Shown one piece after another: positions 23,302-31,565 of a DNA stretch of 32,981 nt. Position 1 is the stretch's first letter; every line of letters begins with the position of its first letter. Both the position numbers and the translations under genes were made by a program. The notes under the pieces were generated by a model. It was not told where the DNA came from, did no database searches, and worked only from the letters and a program-made list of their open reading frames with translations. This stretch comes from Polluticaenibacter yanchengensis. Its GTDB lineage: Bacteria > Bacteroidota > Bacteroidia > Chitinophagales > Chitinophagaceae. The stretch spans positions 1 through 32,981 of the forward strand of contig JAQGEF010000038.1 of NCBI GenBank assembly GCA_027854065.1, given 5' to 3'.

Positions 23302-24592
23302 TCCGGCGATGTTGCTATTTCTGCTGACATCCGGATTATGCGCAAACGCGCAAACTACCAAACATCTTAGTATAGAAGAAGCCATTAGTTTAGGCATACA
23401 AAATTCCAATAGCTTAAAAATAGACCAGGCAAAAATTGAGCAGGCAACCGCCGGTTATATTGAAGCAAAGAACAGGCAGTTGCCTGAGCTGAAATTAACG
23501 GGTATGGCGGCCGCGCTTACCAATGCCAAGGTGGATATGAAAATGGCACAGCAAGGTAGTGATCCTTCCAGTTTTCCCATTCCACACTCTGCTTACCTGG
23601 GAAGTGCGAACTTATCTTACCCGGTATACACCGGTGGCAAAATAAGCTATGGCATACAATCTGCCACCTACTTACAACAGGCTGCCAAACTACAATTGGA
23701 AAATAATAAATCGGCGGTCAGCTACAATATTTCCCAGGCTTACAATAACCTTTATAAAGCCAGCCAGGCAATAAAGTTGCTTGAAGAAAACCTTAAAGCG
23801 GCACAGGAAAGGGACAAGCAGTTTTTAAGACTGGAAAGTAATGGCATCATTCCTAAAAATGACCGGCTGAAAGCGAGTTTACAAACCTCTGAACTGGAAT
23901 TGCAATTGCTGGATGCAAAAAACAATTACAAAATAGCGAGTATCAATATGGATCTGCTGATAGGCCTGCCTGACAGTACCCAACTGGAAGTAGATGATGC
24001 CTATGTTAAGGATAATAATACGCTGAATAGTCTTGGTTATTACCTTGATAATGCCAAAACGCTTAGAAAAGACCTGGAAGCGCTTTCGTTAAAAAGAAAA
24101 GCGGCGGAGATGGGTACTAAATCTGCTAAAGCGGAGCATCTGCCAACTGTAGCGCTTACCGGTGGTTATATAGCCGCGGACCTTCCTAAAGTAATCAGCA
24201 TGTATAATGTGGCCAATATTGGCGTGGGTATTAATTACAACCTGGATAATCTATGGAAGAAGAACAGTGCTTTGACAAAAGCGAAAGCGAATGAAATGGA
24301 ACTGGAAGCGACCAATGATATGCTTAATGACCAGATAACACTGGAAGTGAACAGGGATTACCAGAATGTGGTGCTTGCCAATAACAGGATTGAGGTATTG
24401 GAGCGTGCGGTGGAACAGGCTAATGAAAATTACAGGATCACTAAAAACAAATTCAATAACGGGCTGGCGACAATGACGGAACTGCTGGATGCGGATGCGA
24501 TACAGATTGCGACCAATATTAATGTTACCAATGCTAAAGCGGATGCTGCGCTTGCGAATAAAAAATTAAAACAAACTGCCGGATTACTTTAA
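23285..24592 (+). CDS. TolC-family outer membrane efflux protein
   Basis: A 435-residue protein with a signal peptide (cut after LCANAQ near residue 23). It has the two-fold internal organisation of outer-membrane efflux proteins: a first repeat with ISLGIQNSNSLKIDQAKIEQA...LPELKLTG and ISYNISQAYNNLYKA, and a second with ALSLKRKAAEMGTKSAKAEHLPTVALTGGY and NRDYQNVVLANNRIEVLERAVEQANENYRITKNKFNNG. The conserved GLATMTELLDAD near the end is also typical. It would form the trimeric exit duct for the HlyD-MFS pump encoded downstream. ATGs at 23285 and 23294 are both possible; either overlaps the end of tetR. Confidence 0.93.
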   Translation: MKKMTNPAMLLFLLTSGLCANAQTTKHLSIEEAISLGIQNSNSLKIDQAKIEQATAGYIEAKNRQLPELKLTGMAAALTNAKVDMKMAQQGSDPSSFPIPHSAYLGSANLSYPVYTGGKISYGIQSATYLQQAAKLQLENNKSAVSYNISQAYNNLYKASQAIKLLEENLKAAQERDKQFLRLESNGIIPKNDRLKASLQTSELELQLLDAKNNYKIASINMDLLIGLPDSTQLEVDDAYVKDNNTLNSLGYYLDNAKTLRKDLEALSLKRKAAEMGTKSAKAEHLPTVALTGGYIAADLPKVISMYNVANIGVGINYNLDNLWKKNSALTKAKANEMELEATNDMLNDQITLEVNRDYQNVVLANNRIEVLERAVEQANENYRITKNKFNNGLATMTELLDADAIQIATNINVTNAKADAALANKKLKQTAGLL

Positions 24593-24618
24593 AAATTTCC
24601 CATCAAAATATTTATAAA

Positions 24619-25710
24619 ATGTCAGATACAAATACAACTCCGAAAAAGAAATCTAAATTATTTCCGATAATATTAGCGGTGGCCATTATAGGTGGTGGTG
24701 CTTATGGTTACCACGCTTATACCTATGGCCTGAAACATGAAGTAACGGATGATGCACAAATCGCTTCCAATATGGCGCCAGTGGTATCAAAAATATCCGG
24801 CTATATAAGCGAGGTAAAAGTAAAAGATAATCAGTTTGTACATAAAGGCGACACTTTGTTAATTCTTGATAACAGGGACCAGCAGGTAACACTGATGCAG
24901 GCGGAAGCGGCACTGGGAACAGCCCGCAGCAATGTTGCTTCGGCTGCAGCTGCTACAAGTGCTGCCTCTAAAAATATTAACTCTACAAAAGCAGCGGTGA
25001 CGACTGCTGATGCGCAGATAGAAGCGGCAAAAGTAAATGTCTGGAAAACTTCCGAGGACCTGAAACGTTATGCTAATCTAATAGAAGATCATTCTATTAC
25101 ACAACAGCAGTACGAACAGGCATTGGCCGCCAAACAGGCTGCTGACAGGCAATTACAGGTACTGGTGAATCAGAAAAACCAGGTAGCGCAACAAACCGGT
25201 ATTGCAGAATCACAGACGCATGCCAGTTCTCAACAGATCGGCGTGGCCAGTGCCGTGGTAAAACAAAGGGAGGCAGATGTGGAAAGTGCCAGGCTTAGTT
25301 TATCATATACGGTAATTATAGCGCCTGAAGATGGTTACGTATCTAAAATACCGATTCAGCCGGGACAATACATACAGGCGGGTGCTCAACTGTTCAGCCT
25401 TGTTAGAGAAAACGACAAATGGATCATCGCAAACTTTAAAGAGACCCAGCTAAGTAAAATGCTGGAAGGCCAAAAAGTGTATGTAGAAATAGATGCTTTC
25501 CCGGGACAGAAGTTTGATGCGGTGGTTTCTTCATTCTCTCCTGCTACCGGTTCTACCTTCTCGTTGTTACCGCCGGATAATGCGAGCGGCAACTTTGTAA
25601 AAGTAGTACAGAGAGTACCTGTAAGACTGGATTTTGTGCATATCGACAATAATATCGCTAAAAAATTGCGTGCCGGTATGAATGTTAAAGTAGATGTATC
25701 GCTCAATTAA
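24619..25710 (+). CDS. HlyD/EmrA-family membrane fusion protein
   Basis: A 363-residue periplasmic adaptor anchored by one N-terminal membrane helix (about 15-31, LFPIILAVAIIGGGAYGY). A biotinyl-lipoyl-like half follows (VTDDAQIASNMAPVVSKISGYISEVKVKDNQFVHKGDTLLILD), then a long alpha-helical hairpin (about 80-215, Ala- and Gln-rich). The second lipoyl half and beta-barrel are VIIAPEDGYVSKIPIQPGQYIQAGAQLF and WIIANFKETQLSKMLEGQKVYVEIDAFPG. The (V/T)DDAQI start and NFKETQL are typical of EmrA. It links the inner-membrane transporter to the TolC protein, with 26 bases to the gene before and 36 to the one after. Confidence 0.93.
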   Translation: MSDTNTTPKKKSKLFPIILAVAIIGGGAYGYHAYTYGLKHEVTDDAQIASNMAPVVSKISGYISEVKVKDNQFVHKGDTLLILDNRDQQVTLMQAEAALGTARSNVASAAAATSAASKNINSTKAAVTTADAQIEAAKVNVWKTSEDLKRYANLIEDHSITQQQYEQALAAKQAADRQLQVLVNQKNQVAQQTGIAESQTHASSQQIGVASAVVKQREADVESARLSLSYTVIIAPEDGYVSKIPIQPGQYIQAGAQLFSLVRENDKWIIANFKETQLSKMLEGQKVYVEIDAFPGQKFDAVVSSFSPATGSTFSLLPPDNASGNFVKVVQRVPVRLDFVHIDNNIAKKLRAGMNVKVDVSLN

Positions 25711-25746
25711 AATTTAGGCATTTTCCTAAAATGCCAGAATAGATTT

Positions 25747-27327
25747 ATGGAACACGAATCATTAGTAGAATACGGGCCCAGGAGAGCGATCATTACCATT
25801 ACCGCTATCTTATGTGCGCTTTTAGAAATAGTGGATTCAACCATTGTGAATGTGGCGCTTAATGAAATGAAGGGTAATTTAGGCGCTACATTATCCGAGG
25901 TAGGCTGGGTAATTACGGCTTACGCCATCGGTAATGTTATAATTGTACCTATGACGAGCTGGTTATCTCAGCAGTTTGGCAGACGTAATTATTTTGCCGC
26001 TTCCATTATCTTGTTTACCGTTTGTTCATTTTTATGCGGTAATGCCACCAATATCTGGGAACTTGTATTTTTCAGGTTATTGCAAGGTATTGGCGGTGGT
26101 GCGCTACTGGTAACGTCACAAACAATTATAACAGAGTCATACCCGGTAGAAAAAAGAAGTATGGCCCAGGCCATATATGGATTAGGTGTTATTATCGGAC
26201 CTACGTTAGGCCCGCCACTGGGTGGTTATATTGTATATAATTTTAGCTGGCCGTATATCTTTTACATTAATATACCACTTGGTATTATTGCAGCGTTGCT
26301 TACACTACAGTTTGTAAGAAGCCCGAAATATGATGAGAAACGCCAGGCAAGAGATGTGGATTGGTTAGGCATACTTTTACTCTCCGTTTTTGTCGGTTCG
26401 TTACAGTACATCCTGGAACGCGGCCACGAAGATGACTGGCTCGAAAGCCAAACCATTGTCATTCTTACCATTTCAGCTGTTTTAGGGTTTATCCTGTTTA
26501 TCTGGCGCGAACTCACTTTCCGCTACCCTATTGTGGAACTGAGAGTACTTAAAAACGTTAACCTTCGGGTAGGTACCATCATGTCGTTTATACTTGGTTT
26601 CGGCCTCTACGGCTCTACTTTTATTGTACCGCTTTACACCCAGAGTATTCTTGGCTGGACTGCGTTTCAGTCGGGTGCGTTAATGATTCCGGCAGCACTT
26701 ACTACTGCCTTCATGATGCCCCTGATTGGTAAAATGCTGACCAAAGGTGTGAAACAGCAGTTGCTGGTGGGAATTGGTTTCTTTACATTTTTTGTATATA
26801 GCTTCTGGGGATATAAAATCCTTACTCCGGATATTGGTAAAGATGACTTTTTCTGGATGCTTATTGTACGGGGTATGGGATTGGGTTTATTGTTTATTCC
26901 TATCACCTCACTTTCCTTAAGTACCTTAAAAGGAAAAGAGATTGGACAGGGTGCCGCATTTACCGGTATGATGCGGCAATTAGGCGGCTCATTTGGTATT
27001 GCGCTTATCACTACTTTTATCAGCAATCAAACCACCAAGCACACGGCATATATTTCACAGCATTTAAATGTCAATGACGTTAATGTTCAGCAACGTTTTG
27101 AAGCGATCAAAGGGAGTTTTATTAACAAGGGTATGACCCTGGATATGGCTCAGAATGCCGCGTATAAATTAATGCAGGGCTCTGTTCTCAAACAGGCTTC
27201 TGTAATGGCCTATATGGACGTATTCCTCTATTTAGGGATATTATTCCTGATATGTATTCCGTTTGTAATGCGGGTAAAACAAAGAAAATCTGCCACGCCG
27301 ATAGACTTAAGCGAAGCAATGCACTAA
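25747..27327 (+). CDS. DHA2-family MFS drug transporter (EmrB-like)
   Basis: A 526-residue inner-membrane protein with 14 predicted helices, as in EmrB and QacA. Visible family motifs are EIVDSTIVNVAL in helix 1 (DHA2 motif D1), AYAIGNVIIVPMTSWLSQQFGRR (motif A region) and the antiporter motif C GVIIGPTLGPPLGGYIVYNFSWPYIFYINIPLGI. It exports drugs or hydrophobic compounds using the proton gradient. With the HlyD and TolC proteins it forms a complete tripartite pump controlled by TetR. The substrate is unknown. A hairpin terminator starts 9 bases after the stop. Confidence 0.95.
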   Translation: MEHESLVEYGPRRAIITITAILCALLEIVDSTIVNVALNEMKGNLGATLSEVGWVITAYAIGNVIIVPMTSWLSQQFGRRNYFAASIILFTVCSFLCGNATNIWELVFFRLLQGIGGGALLVTSQTIITESYPVEKRSMAQAIYGLGVIIGPTLGPPLGGYIVYNFSWPYIFYINIPLGIIAALLTLQFVRSPKYDEKRQARDVDWLGILLLSVFVGSLQYILERGHEDDWLESQTIVILTISAVLGFILFIWRELTFRYPIVELRVLKNVNLRVGTIMSFILGFGLYGSTFIVPLYTQSILGWTAFQSGALMIPAALTTAFMMPLIGKMLTKGVKQQLLVGIGFFTFFVYSFWGYKILTPDIGKDDFFWMLIVRGMGLGLLFIPITSLSLSTLKGKEIGQGAAFTGMMRQLGGSFGIALITTFISNQTTKHTAYISQHLNVNDVNVQQRFEAIKGSFINKGMTLDMAQNAAYKLMQGSVLKQASVMAYMDVFLYLGILFLICIPFVMRVKQRKSATPIDLSEAMH

Positions 27328-27335
27328 CATAAAAT

Positions 27336-27376
27336 AAATAATAAAGCCACATTTTTATGATATGGCTTTATTATTT
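27336..27376 (+). terminator. Terminator after the efflux operon
   Basis: A perfect 14-bp stem (27336-27349 with 27363-27376; AAATAATAAAGCCA and its complement) has a 13-nt loop. The T-rich 3' arm (CTTTATTATTT) serves as the tail; GGGG follows. Confidence 0.7.
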
Positions 27377-27413
27377 GGGGCTTTCAGCAGTTGCTGCTTC
27401 ACTCATCTTCAGT

Positions 27414-27541
27414 CCGGCGTGCTTTTGGCTCCGCTTCGCCCGGTATATTTTTGCAGGGCGTTTTATACCAATAGCCGCTTCAGTATTGTCCTGCAAAAAA
27501 TATACTGGCTCGTTCCTCGCCACCAACGCCTGCCGCAGCCC
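27414..27541. repeat. REP-like element, copy 5 (long form with internal hairpin)
   Basis: The ends match copy 2 (CCGGCGTGCTTTTGGCTCC, and CTCGCCACCAACGCCTGCCG then CAGCCC). The centre is expanded and carries an inverted repeat: TATATTTTTGCAGG (27444-27457) with CCTGCAAAAAATATA (27490-27504), one base different in length. Small open frames crossing it on both strands are artefacts of the repeat. The other spacer content in 27328-27663 is two hairpins. Confidence 0.85.
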
Positions 27542-27615
27542 TTTGGCATTGGTTATTCTATCAACTCCCATACGAACCTGTCATCACCAATAAATAACAG
27601 GTTCAACACTTCAAG

Positions 27616-27663
27616 AATCAGCTGTGATAAAAATACCGATTGGTATTTTTATCACAGCTGATT
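27616..27663 (-). terminator. Perfect 22-bp hairpin directly after the copper operon
   Basis: Arms 27616-27637 and 27642-27663 are exact complements with a 4-nt loop. The hairpin abuts the stop codon of the multicopper oxidase gene (stop 27664-27666, minus strand). There is no T run after the stem, but each arm contains a 5-base A or T run, so a terminator or mRNA-stabilising structure is likely. Confidence 0.65.
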
Positions 27664-30009
27664 TTAATAATTTAAAGCTAACCCCACACCAAACCCCATA
27701 TCACTGTCGTAATGTGTACGGATGCCTAAATTCCTGGTAAGAATGTACCGCAGGCCAAACATATACTCCAGATCCGTATTCACCATAAAATCAGCTCTTA
27801 ATCTTTTGGCCACAGGAATATCCTCACGCATCAGTTGCAGCCGCACAATACCATCATGGTATACTTCTGCCTGAAAATTGACCAGCATTGGCAAAGTGTA
27901 CATGAAACCCAGGCTTACAGCACTTCTGTTATCTTTCTTGTTAGCTTGCCCGAAAATGTTTTTTTCGTGCTCATCCTTTCCCATCCTGCGATATCGCCAG
28001 TCAAAACCTATAAATGGCATAAACCATTGCATTTTACCAATAAACCTTCCCAAATGCGTTTCCACTTCGTAACCGTGCATATCATTGTAACCCAGGCGCC
28101 ATTCCGAACCTAAACCCCATCTTGCATTCTGTAACATTGCCGAACCGTCGTTACCATTGGTAGCAAAATCATTCTCTGCCATTAAATGAGGCATATTATG
28201 GTCGCGCTTCAACTTCCGGTAGGCTTTTGCCTTATCCGGCAGGTAAGGATTATTATAATCGTCTACTGCAAATACCCTGTTCATCCCGGACATCATATGG
28301 TAAAGGATATGACAGTGGAAAAACCAATCGCCTTCCTCATTGGCCAGAAACTCTATTGTATCGGTTTCCATCGGCATGATATCCAATACATTTTTTAGTG
28401 GTGCCTGCTCCCCGTGTCCGTTTATGATCCTGAAATCGAAACCGTGCAGGTGCATCGGGTGACGCATCATTGAATTATTATAAAGCGTAATCCGTAACAC
28501 TTCACCTTTTTTAACAAGTATCTTATCAGTTTCCGCTAATATCCGGTTATCCATACTCCAAACATAGCGGTTCATATTACCGGTAAGGGTAAAATTCAGC
28601 ACTTTAACAGGTGCTTCTTTTGGCAATGTCGTATTGTTAGGAGATTGGAGCATACTGTAATTGAGCGTAACGATATTGCTCAAAGCATTAGCATTATAAC
28701 GATTCGGATCTTCGTCCATATTCATTTTATGGCCACTTTCATCAGTACCCTCCTTATTTGTTTCGGGCATCTTGTGCTGGCTATGGTCCATTCCTGCCAT
28801 CTTATCTTTTGAAGACTTATTTTTCTTTTTTTCTTCACCGGTAATTTCCGGGTACATAACCACGTTCATGTCCATTTGCTGCAGTGACATATTCATGCCC
28901 ATATCGTCCAGATTACCGTCCATTTTCATCATATCATTCATCATCTTCATGCCTTCAAAATACTTTAGTCGTGGCAATGCACCGGCATACTGACGGGTAC
29001 CGTTCCCTATAAAATAACTGGAGGATTGGGTACGATCTTCGGTAGTGGCTATAAATTCAAAAGCTTTTCCATCTTCAGGAATCGTTACTACCACGTCGTA
29101 AGTTTCGGATACGGCTATGATCAGCCTGTCCACATCCACCGGGGTTACATCATTACCATCACTTGCTACCACGCTCATTTTGCCACCGGCATAGCGCAGC
29201 CAGAAGTAAGAAGATGCCCCCCCGTTGGCAATGCGCAGACGTACTTTATCACCTGCTTTCAAAGGTTTACCATCAACGCTTTTCAATTCATTAATATTTT
29301 TACCGTTCATGAGTACTTTTTCATAATACACATCACTCACGTCCATGGCCAGCATGCGTTTCCACTCATTTTTTATCTTGGTTTTGAAATGCCCGCTACC
29401 AATAGCTTCCGCATAGCTTTGTGTAGCACCTTTTTTTATAGCAAACCAGTCAGTAGCAGAATGCAGCATGCGATGTACATTATCCGGGTTCAGATTGGTC
29501 CATTCACTAAGTATAACAGGTATAGAGGGCAGATCATCTATACCCTTTCTGAATGTTTTATCGTCGGCTTTTTTATACATAATGAAATTGCCGTACATCC
29601 CGATCTGCTCCTGTAATCCTTCGTGGGAGTGGTACCAGTGCGTACCTGTTTGGATGATCGGGAAACGGTAAGTTAATGATGTACCCGGCTCAATGGGTTT
29701 CTGGGTTAAATATGGAATACCATCTTCTTTATTCGGCAGGAATAATCCATGCCAATGTATCGCGGTGCCTTCCTTCAACTGGTTATGCACGACTATTTCT
29801 GCGGTATCACCTTCAGTAAATTCAAGCGTAGGCATCGGGATTTGTCCGTTAGCCGCAATCGCTCTTTTCTCTTTTCCTGCAAAATTCACAATGGTATCTT
29901 TCAGTACCAATTCATAACGTACTACTTTTTGTGCAAAAAGGGCCTGCGACCATACTAGCATAAAAAAAATATGCAACAGACCTTTTATAATGTTTTTAGA
30001 TATATTCAT
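27664..30009 (-). CDS. Multicopper oxidase (CopA-like) with CopB-like C-terminal extension
   Basis: About 781 residues from the ATG at 30009; the longer frame from 30054 would overlap the preceding gene and hide the signal peptide (MNISKNIIKGLLHIFFML...LFAQ). Copper motifs are HWHG (H85, H87), HWYHSH (H124, H127, H129), HPMHLHG (H517, H520, H522) and HCHILYHMMSGM (H565, C566, H567, H571, M576), giving T1, T2 and T3 sites. A Met/His-rich insert at about 352-432 (MMNDMMKMDG, MGMNMS, MDHSQHKM) resembles copper-sensing segments of CopA and CueO. After the oxidase, residues about 605-781 (ARWGLGSEWRLGYNDMHGYEVETHLGRF..., LRYILTRNLGIRTHYDSDMG) look like an outer-membrane CopB-type barrel fragment. 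It oxidises Cu(I) to Cu(II) in the periplasm. Last gene of the operon. Confidence 0.92.
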   Translation of the reverse strand: MNISKNIIKGLLHIFFMLVWSQALFAQKVVRYELVLKDTIVNFAGKEKRAIAANGQIPMPTLEFTEGDTAEIVVHNQLKEGTAIHWHGLFLPNKEDGIPYLTQKPIEPGTSLTYRFPIIQTGTHWYHSHEGLQEQIGMYGNFIMYKKADDKTFRKGIDDLPSIPVILSEWTNLNPDNVHRMLHSATDWFAIKKGATQSYAEAIGSGHFKTKIKNEWKRMLAMDVSDVYYEKVLMNGKNINELKSVDGKPLKAGDKVRLRIANGGASSYFWLRYAGGKMSVVASDGNDVTPVDVDRLIIAVSETYDVVVTIPEDGKAFEFIATTEDRTQSSSYFIGNGTRQYAGALPRLKYFEGMKMMNDMMKMDGNLDDMGMNMSLQQMDMNVVMYPEITGEEKKKNKSSKDKMAGMDHSQHKMPETNKEGTDESGHKMNMDEDPNRYNANALSNIVTLNYSMLQSPNNTTLPKEAPVKVLNFTLTGNMNRYVWSMDNRILAETDKILVKKGEVLRITLYNNSMMRHPMHLHGFDFRIINGHGEQAPLKNVLDIMPMETDTIEFLANEEGDWFFHCHILYHMMSGMNRVFAVDDYNNPYLPDKAKAYRKLKRDHNMPHLMAENDFATNGNDGSAMLQNARWGLGSEWRLGYNDMHGYEVETHLGRFIGKMQWFMPFIGFDWRYRRMGKDEHEKNIFGQANKKDNRSAVSLGFMYTLPMLVNFQAEVYHDGIVRLQLMREDIPVAKRLRADFMVNTDLEYMFGLRYILTRNLGIRTHYDSDMGFGVGLALNY

Positions 30010-30032
30010 TTTATACTTTTTTCTTACGGAAC

Positions 30033-30482
30033 TTATGGCTGCACTTTCAACCATTGAGATAAGATTTCAATTTCTTCTTTACTGAGCCTTGCATTTTTGT
30101 GCAACAAAGTATATGATCGCAAGGGCATTTGCCCTGTTTCTATTTGTTCTGCCATAGAATTTAAAAGCCGCTCCTGTTTTCTTTTTGAGTAATTACCCCA
30201 TTCATTAAAATTCAGCTCTTTTTTAGCATTTCCAATATGCTTTTCTATCAGCCATCTTGCGGGTTGCACAAAGTCAAACCAGAGATAATTGGTATTATTG
30301 CTATGACAGTCATAACATGCCGTTTCAAATAGGGCTTTCATATTGGCCGGCATTTTATGAATTCCGGTAAAATCAGTGGTATAAACCTGTCCGCTGTGTT
30401 TATTAAGCGCAGGCTGAAAAAACTGGATGGCTATAAACACCAGCAATATGACTACCAGGAATGTCTTAAATACTTTTTTCAT
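30033..30482 (-). CDS. Membrane-anchored heme-binding domain protein (Haem_bd)
   Basis: A 149-residue protein with an N-terminal anchor helix (about 5-20, FKTFLVVILLVFIAIQ). The rest is one Haem_bd-type domain with C56-Y-D-C59-H60 (ETACYDCHSNNTNYLWF), then PARWLIEKHIGNAKKELNFNEWGNY, MAEQIETGQMPLRSY and LSKEEIEILSQWL. The CxxCH is a covalent c-type heme site, and the pattern NFxEW...GxMP...LSxxE is diagnostic. It faces the periplasm. It lies one base after the DUF3347 lipoprotein gene and just before the multicopper oxidase, so it may pass electrons from Cu(I) oxidation or be an accessory of the copper system; that role is inferred. Confidence 0.88.
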   Translation of the reverse strand: MKKVFKTFLVVILLVFIAIQFFQPALNKHSGQVYTTDFTGIHKMPANMKALFETACYDCHSNNTNYLWFDFVQPARWLIEKHIGNAKKELNFNEWGNYSKRKQERLLNSMAEQIETGQMPLRSYTLLHKNARLSKEEIEILSQWLKVQP

Positions 30483-30483
30483 T

Positions 30484-31113
30484 TTAGTATTCCTTTTTCA
30501 CTATGCCGCAAGAAACCATCTCGCTGCCGTAATAAGGATTTTTGATTTCTTTTGTTTCACTGATCCATACAGCTCCCTGGCCGCTATTATAATCCGGGCA
30601 GTAATCCAGGAACAACTTTTGAGTTGAACCAAACAGATCGATCAGGTCAGCAATATCTTTGCTTAGAGATGCCAGGTGCTCCCTTTGATGAGCTATCTTT
30701 CCTTCGTTATCACCAATATGTTCTGCATTTTCTTTGGCATTATCCGTTATCTCCATGTATTCTTTTTGTTTGCTGGCTACCATTGTTTTTAATTCCATCT
30801 TTTTCAAAGTACCTAAAAGTTGCTTGCCGGTGCTGGCAGCAGATTTTGTATTATCTGCCGCCAAAGCATTTTTTAAATCCAGATAATCTTTAATAATCGG
30901 CTCAATAGAAAAATTTGCTATTTGTCCTGAAACGACTGATGTATCAACAGGAATGGTAGAGATATCTTTACCAGAATGTGATTCATGTGCGCCTGACGCC
31001 GGTAAAGTGTCATTTACCGGCTGTCCGCTGTTTTTATTAGAGGCCTGATTACAGGAAATTATTGTTATTCCAACCATTAACAGGACCATGACAGAAGAAA
31101 TAATGTGTTTCAT
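30484..31113 (-). CDS. DUF3347 lipoprotein
   Basis: A 209-residue lipoprotein with lipobox TIISC (C21). A Ser/His-rich linker to about 60 (SGAHESHSGK) precedes the DUF3347 domain: IIKDYLDLKNALAADNTKSAASTGKQLL at about 73-100, and the signature tail DYCPDYNSGQGAVWISETKEIKNPYYGSEMVSCG at about 169-202. The domain is found alone and at the end of CusB-type metal efflux adaptors. The two tail cysteines (C171, C202), with the His-rich linker, suggest copper or zinc binding in the periplasm. It has a shorter paralogue in the same operon (31566-32009), with YCPM instead of YCPD. Confidence 0.86.
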   Translation of the reverse strand: MKHIISSVMVLLMVGITIISCNQASNKNSGQPVNDTLPASGAHESHSGKDISTIPVDTSVVSGQIANFSIEPIIKDYLDLKNALAADNTKSAASTGKQLLGTLKKMELKTMVASKQKEYMEITDNAKENAEHIGDNEGKIAHQREHLASLSKDIADLIDLFGSTQKLFLDYCPDYNSGQGAVWISETKEIKNPYYGSEMVSCGIVKKEY

Positions 31114-31125
31114 TTTGTTTTCATT

Positions 31126-31557
31126 TTATTGTTGTAAGAAGGCTTTATAACTATCAATGGTTTCAAAGTAAGATACTTTACCATTATCGCCTGTAATGAC
31201 TATAACAGCACTAGCTTTATCCACCTGTTTTTTTGATACCGGATCCACTGCCATCCGTACACTTCCTTCTTCCTGTATTCTTTTTTCACACATTTCACAG
31301 CAACCGTAATATAGCTTTCCGTTATATTTTACTTCTATCTGTTTTTTGCCCATAAAGGCATCATTTACCATACATACTTCATCGTTTGGTACAACATCCC
31401 CTTTATTATAAGACATGGAGGTTGAAGAAGGTATGGGTATTGAATTTTCCTGATCTATTCTTTCATTATTATCGGCACTGTGTGATATTTTGTTTTCGGA
31501 ACAGGCTGTATAAAAAATAGCCAGAAAAAGAATGATAAACATCCGGTATTTTTTCAT
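31126..31557 (-). CDS. MlpB-like lipoprotein with metal-binding TRASH-like domain
   Basis: A 143-residue lipoprotein: leader with lipobox FYTAC (C19), a low-complexity linker to about 50, then a domain beginning DEVCMVNDAFMGKKQIEVKYNGKLYYGCCEMCEKRI. The cysteines in VCMVND and YYGCCEMC (about 60 and 86-90) form a TRASH-like metal site, followed by DPVSKKQVDKASAVIVI and KVSYFETIDSYKAF. This matches Bacteroidota lipoproteins called MlpB that occur with copper and heavy-metal efflux genes. It probably binds Cu in the periplasm and passes it to a partner. It sits 8 bases after one DUF3347 gene and 12 bases before the other. Confidence 0.85.
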   Translation of the reverse strand: MKKYRMFIILFLAIFYTACSENKISHSADNNERIDQENSIPIPSSTSMSYNKGDVVPNDEVCMVNDAFMGKKQIEVKYNGKLYYGCCEMCEKRIQEEGSVRMAVDPVSKKQVDKASAVIVITGDNGKVSYFETIDSYKAFLQQ

Positions 31558-31565
31558 AATATGGC

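Noticed and set aside
27371..27571. 66-codon minus-strand protein (LRQALVARNEPVYFLQ...)
   Set aside because: It is translated from the REP-like element and its hairpin insert. Similar short peptides arise from the other copies (for example LRHALVARHEP at 7626), so this is a repeat artefact.
29026..29616. 196-codon plus-strand frame opposite the multicopper oxidase
   Set aside because: It is antisense to conserved copper-oxidase sequence; its Cys/His/Tyr-rich composition is what that opposite strand would give.
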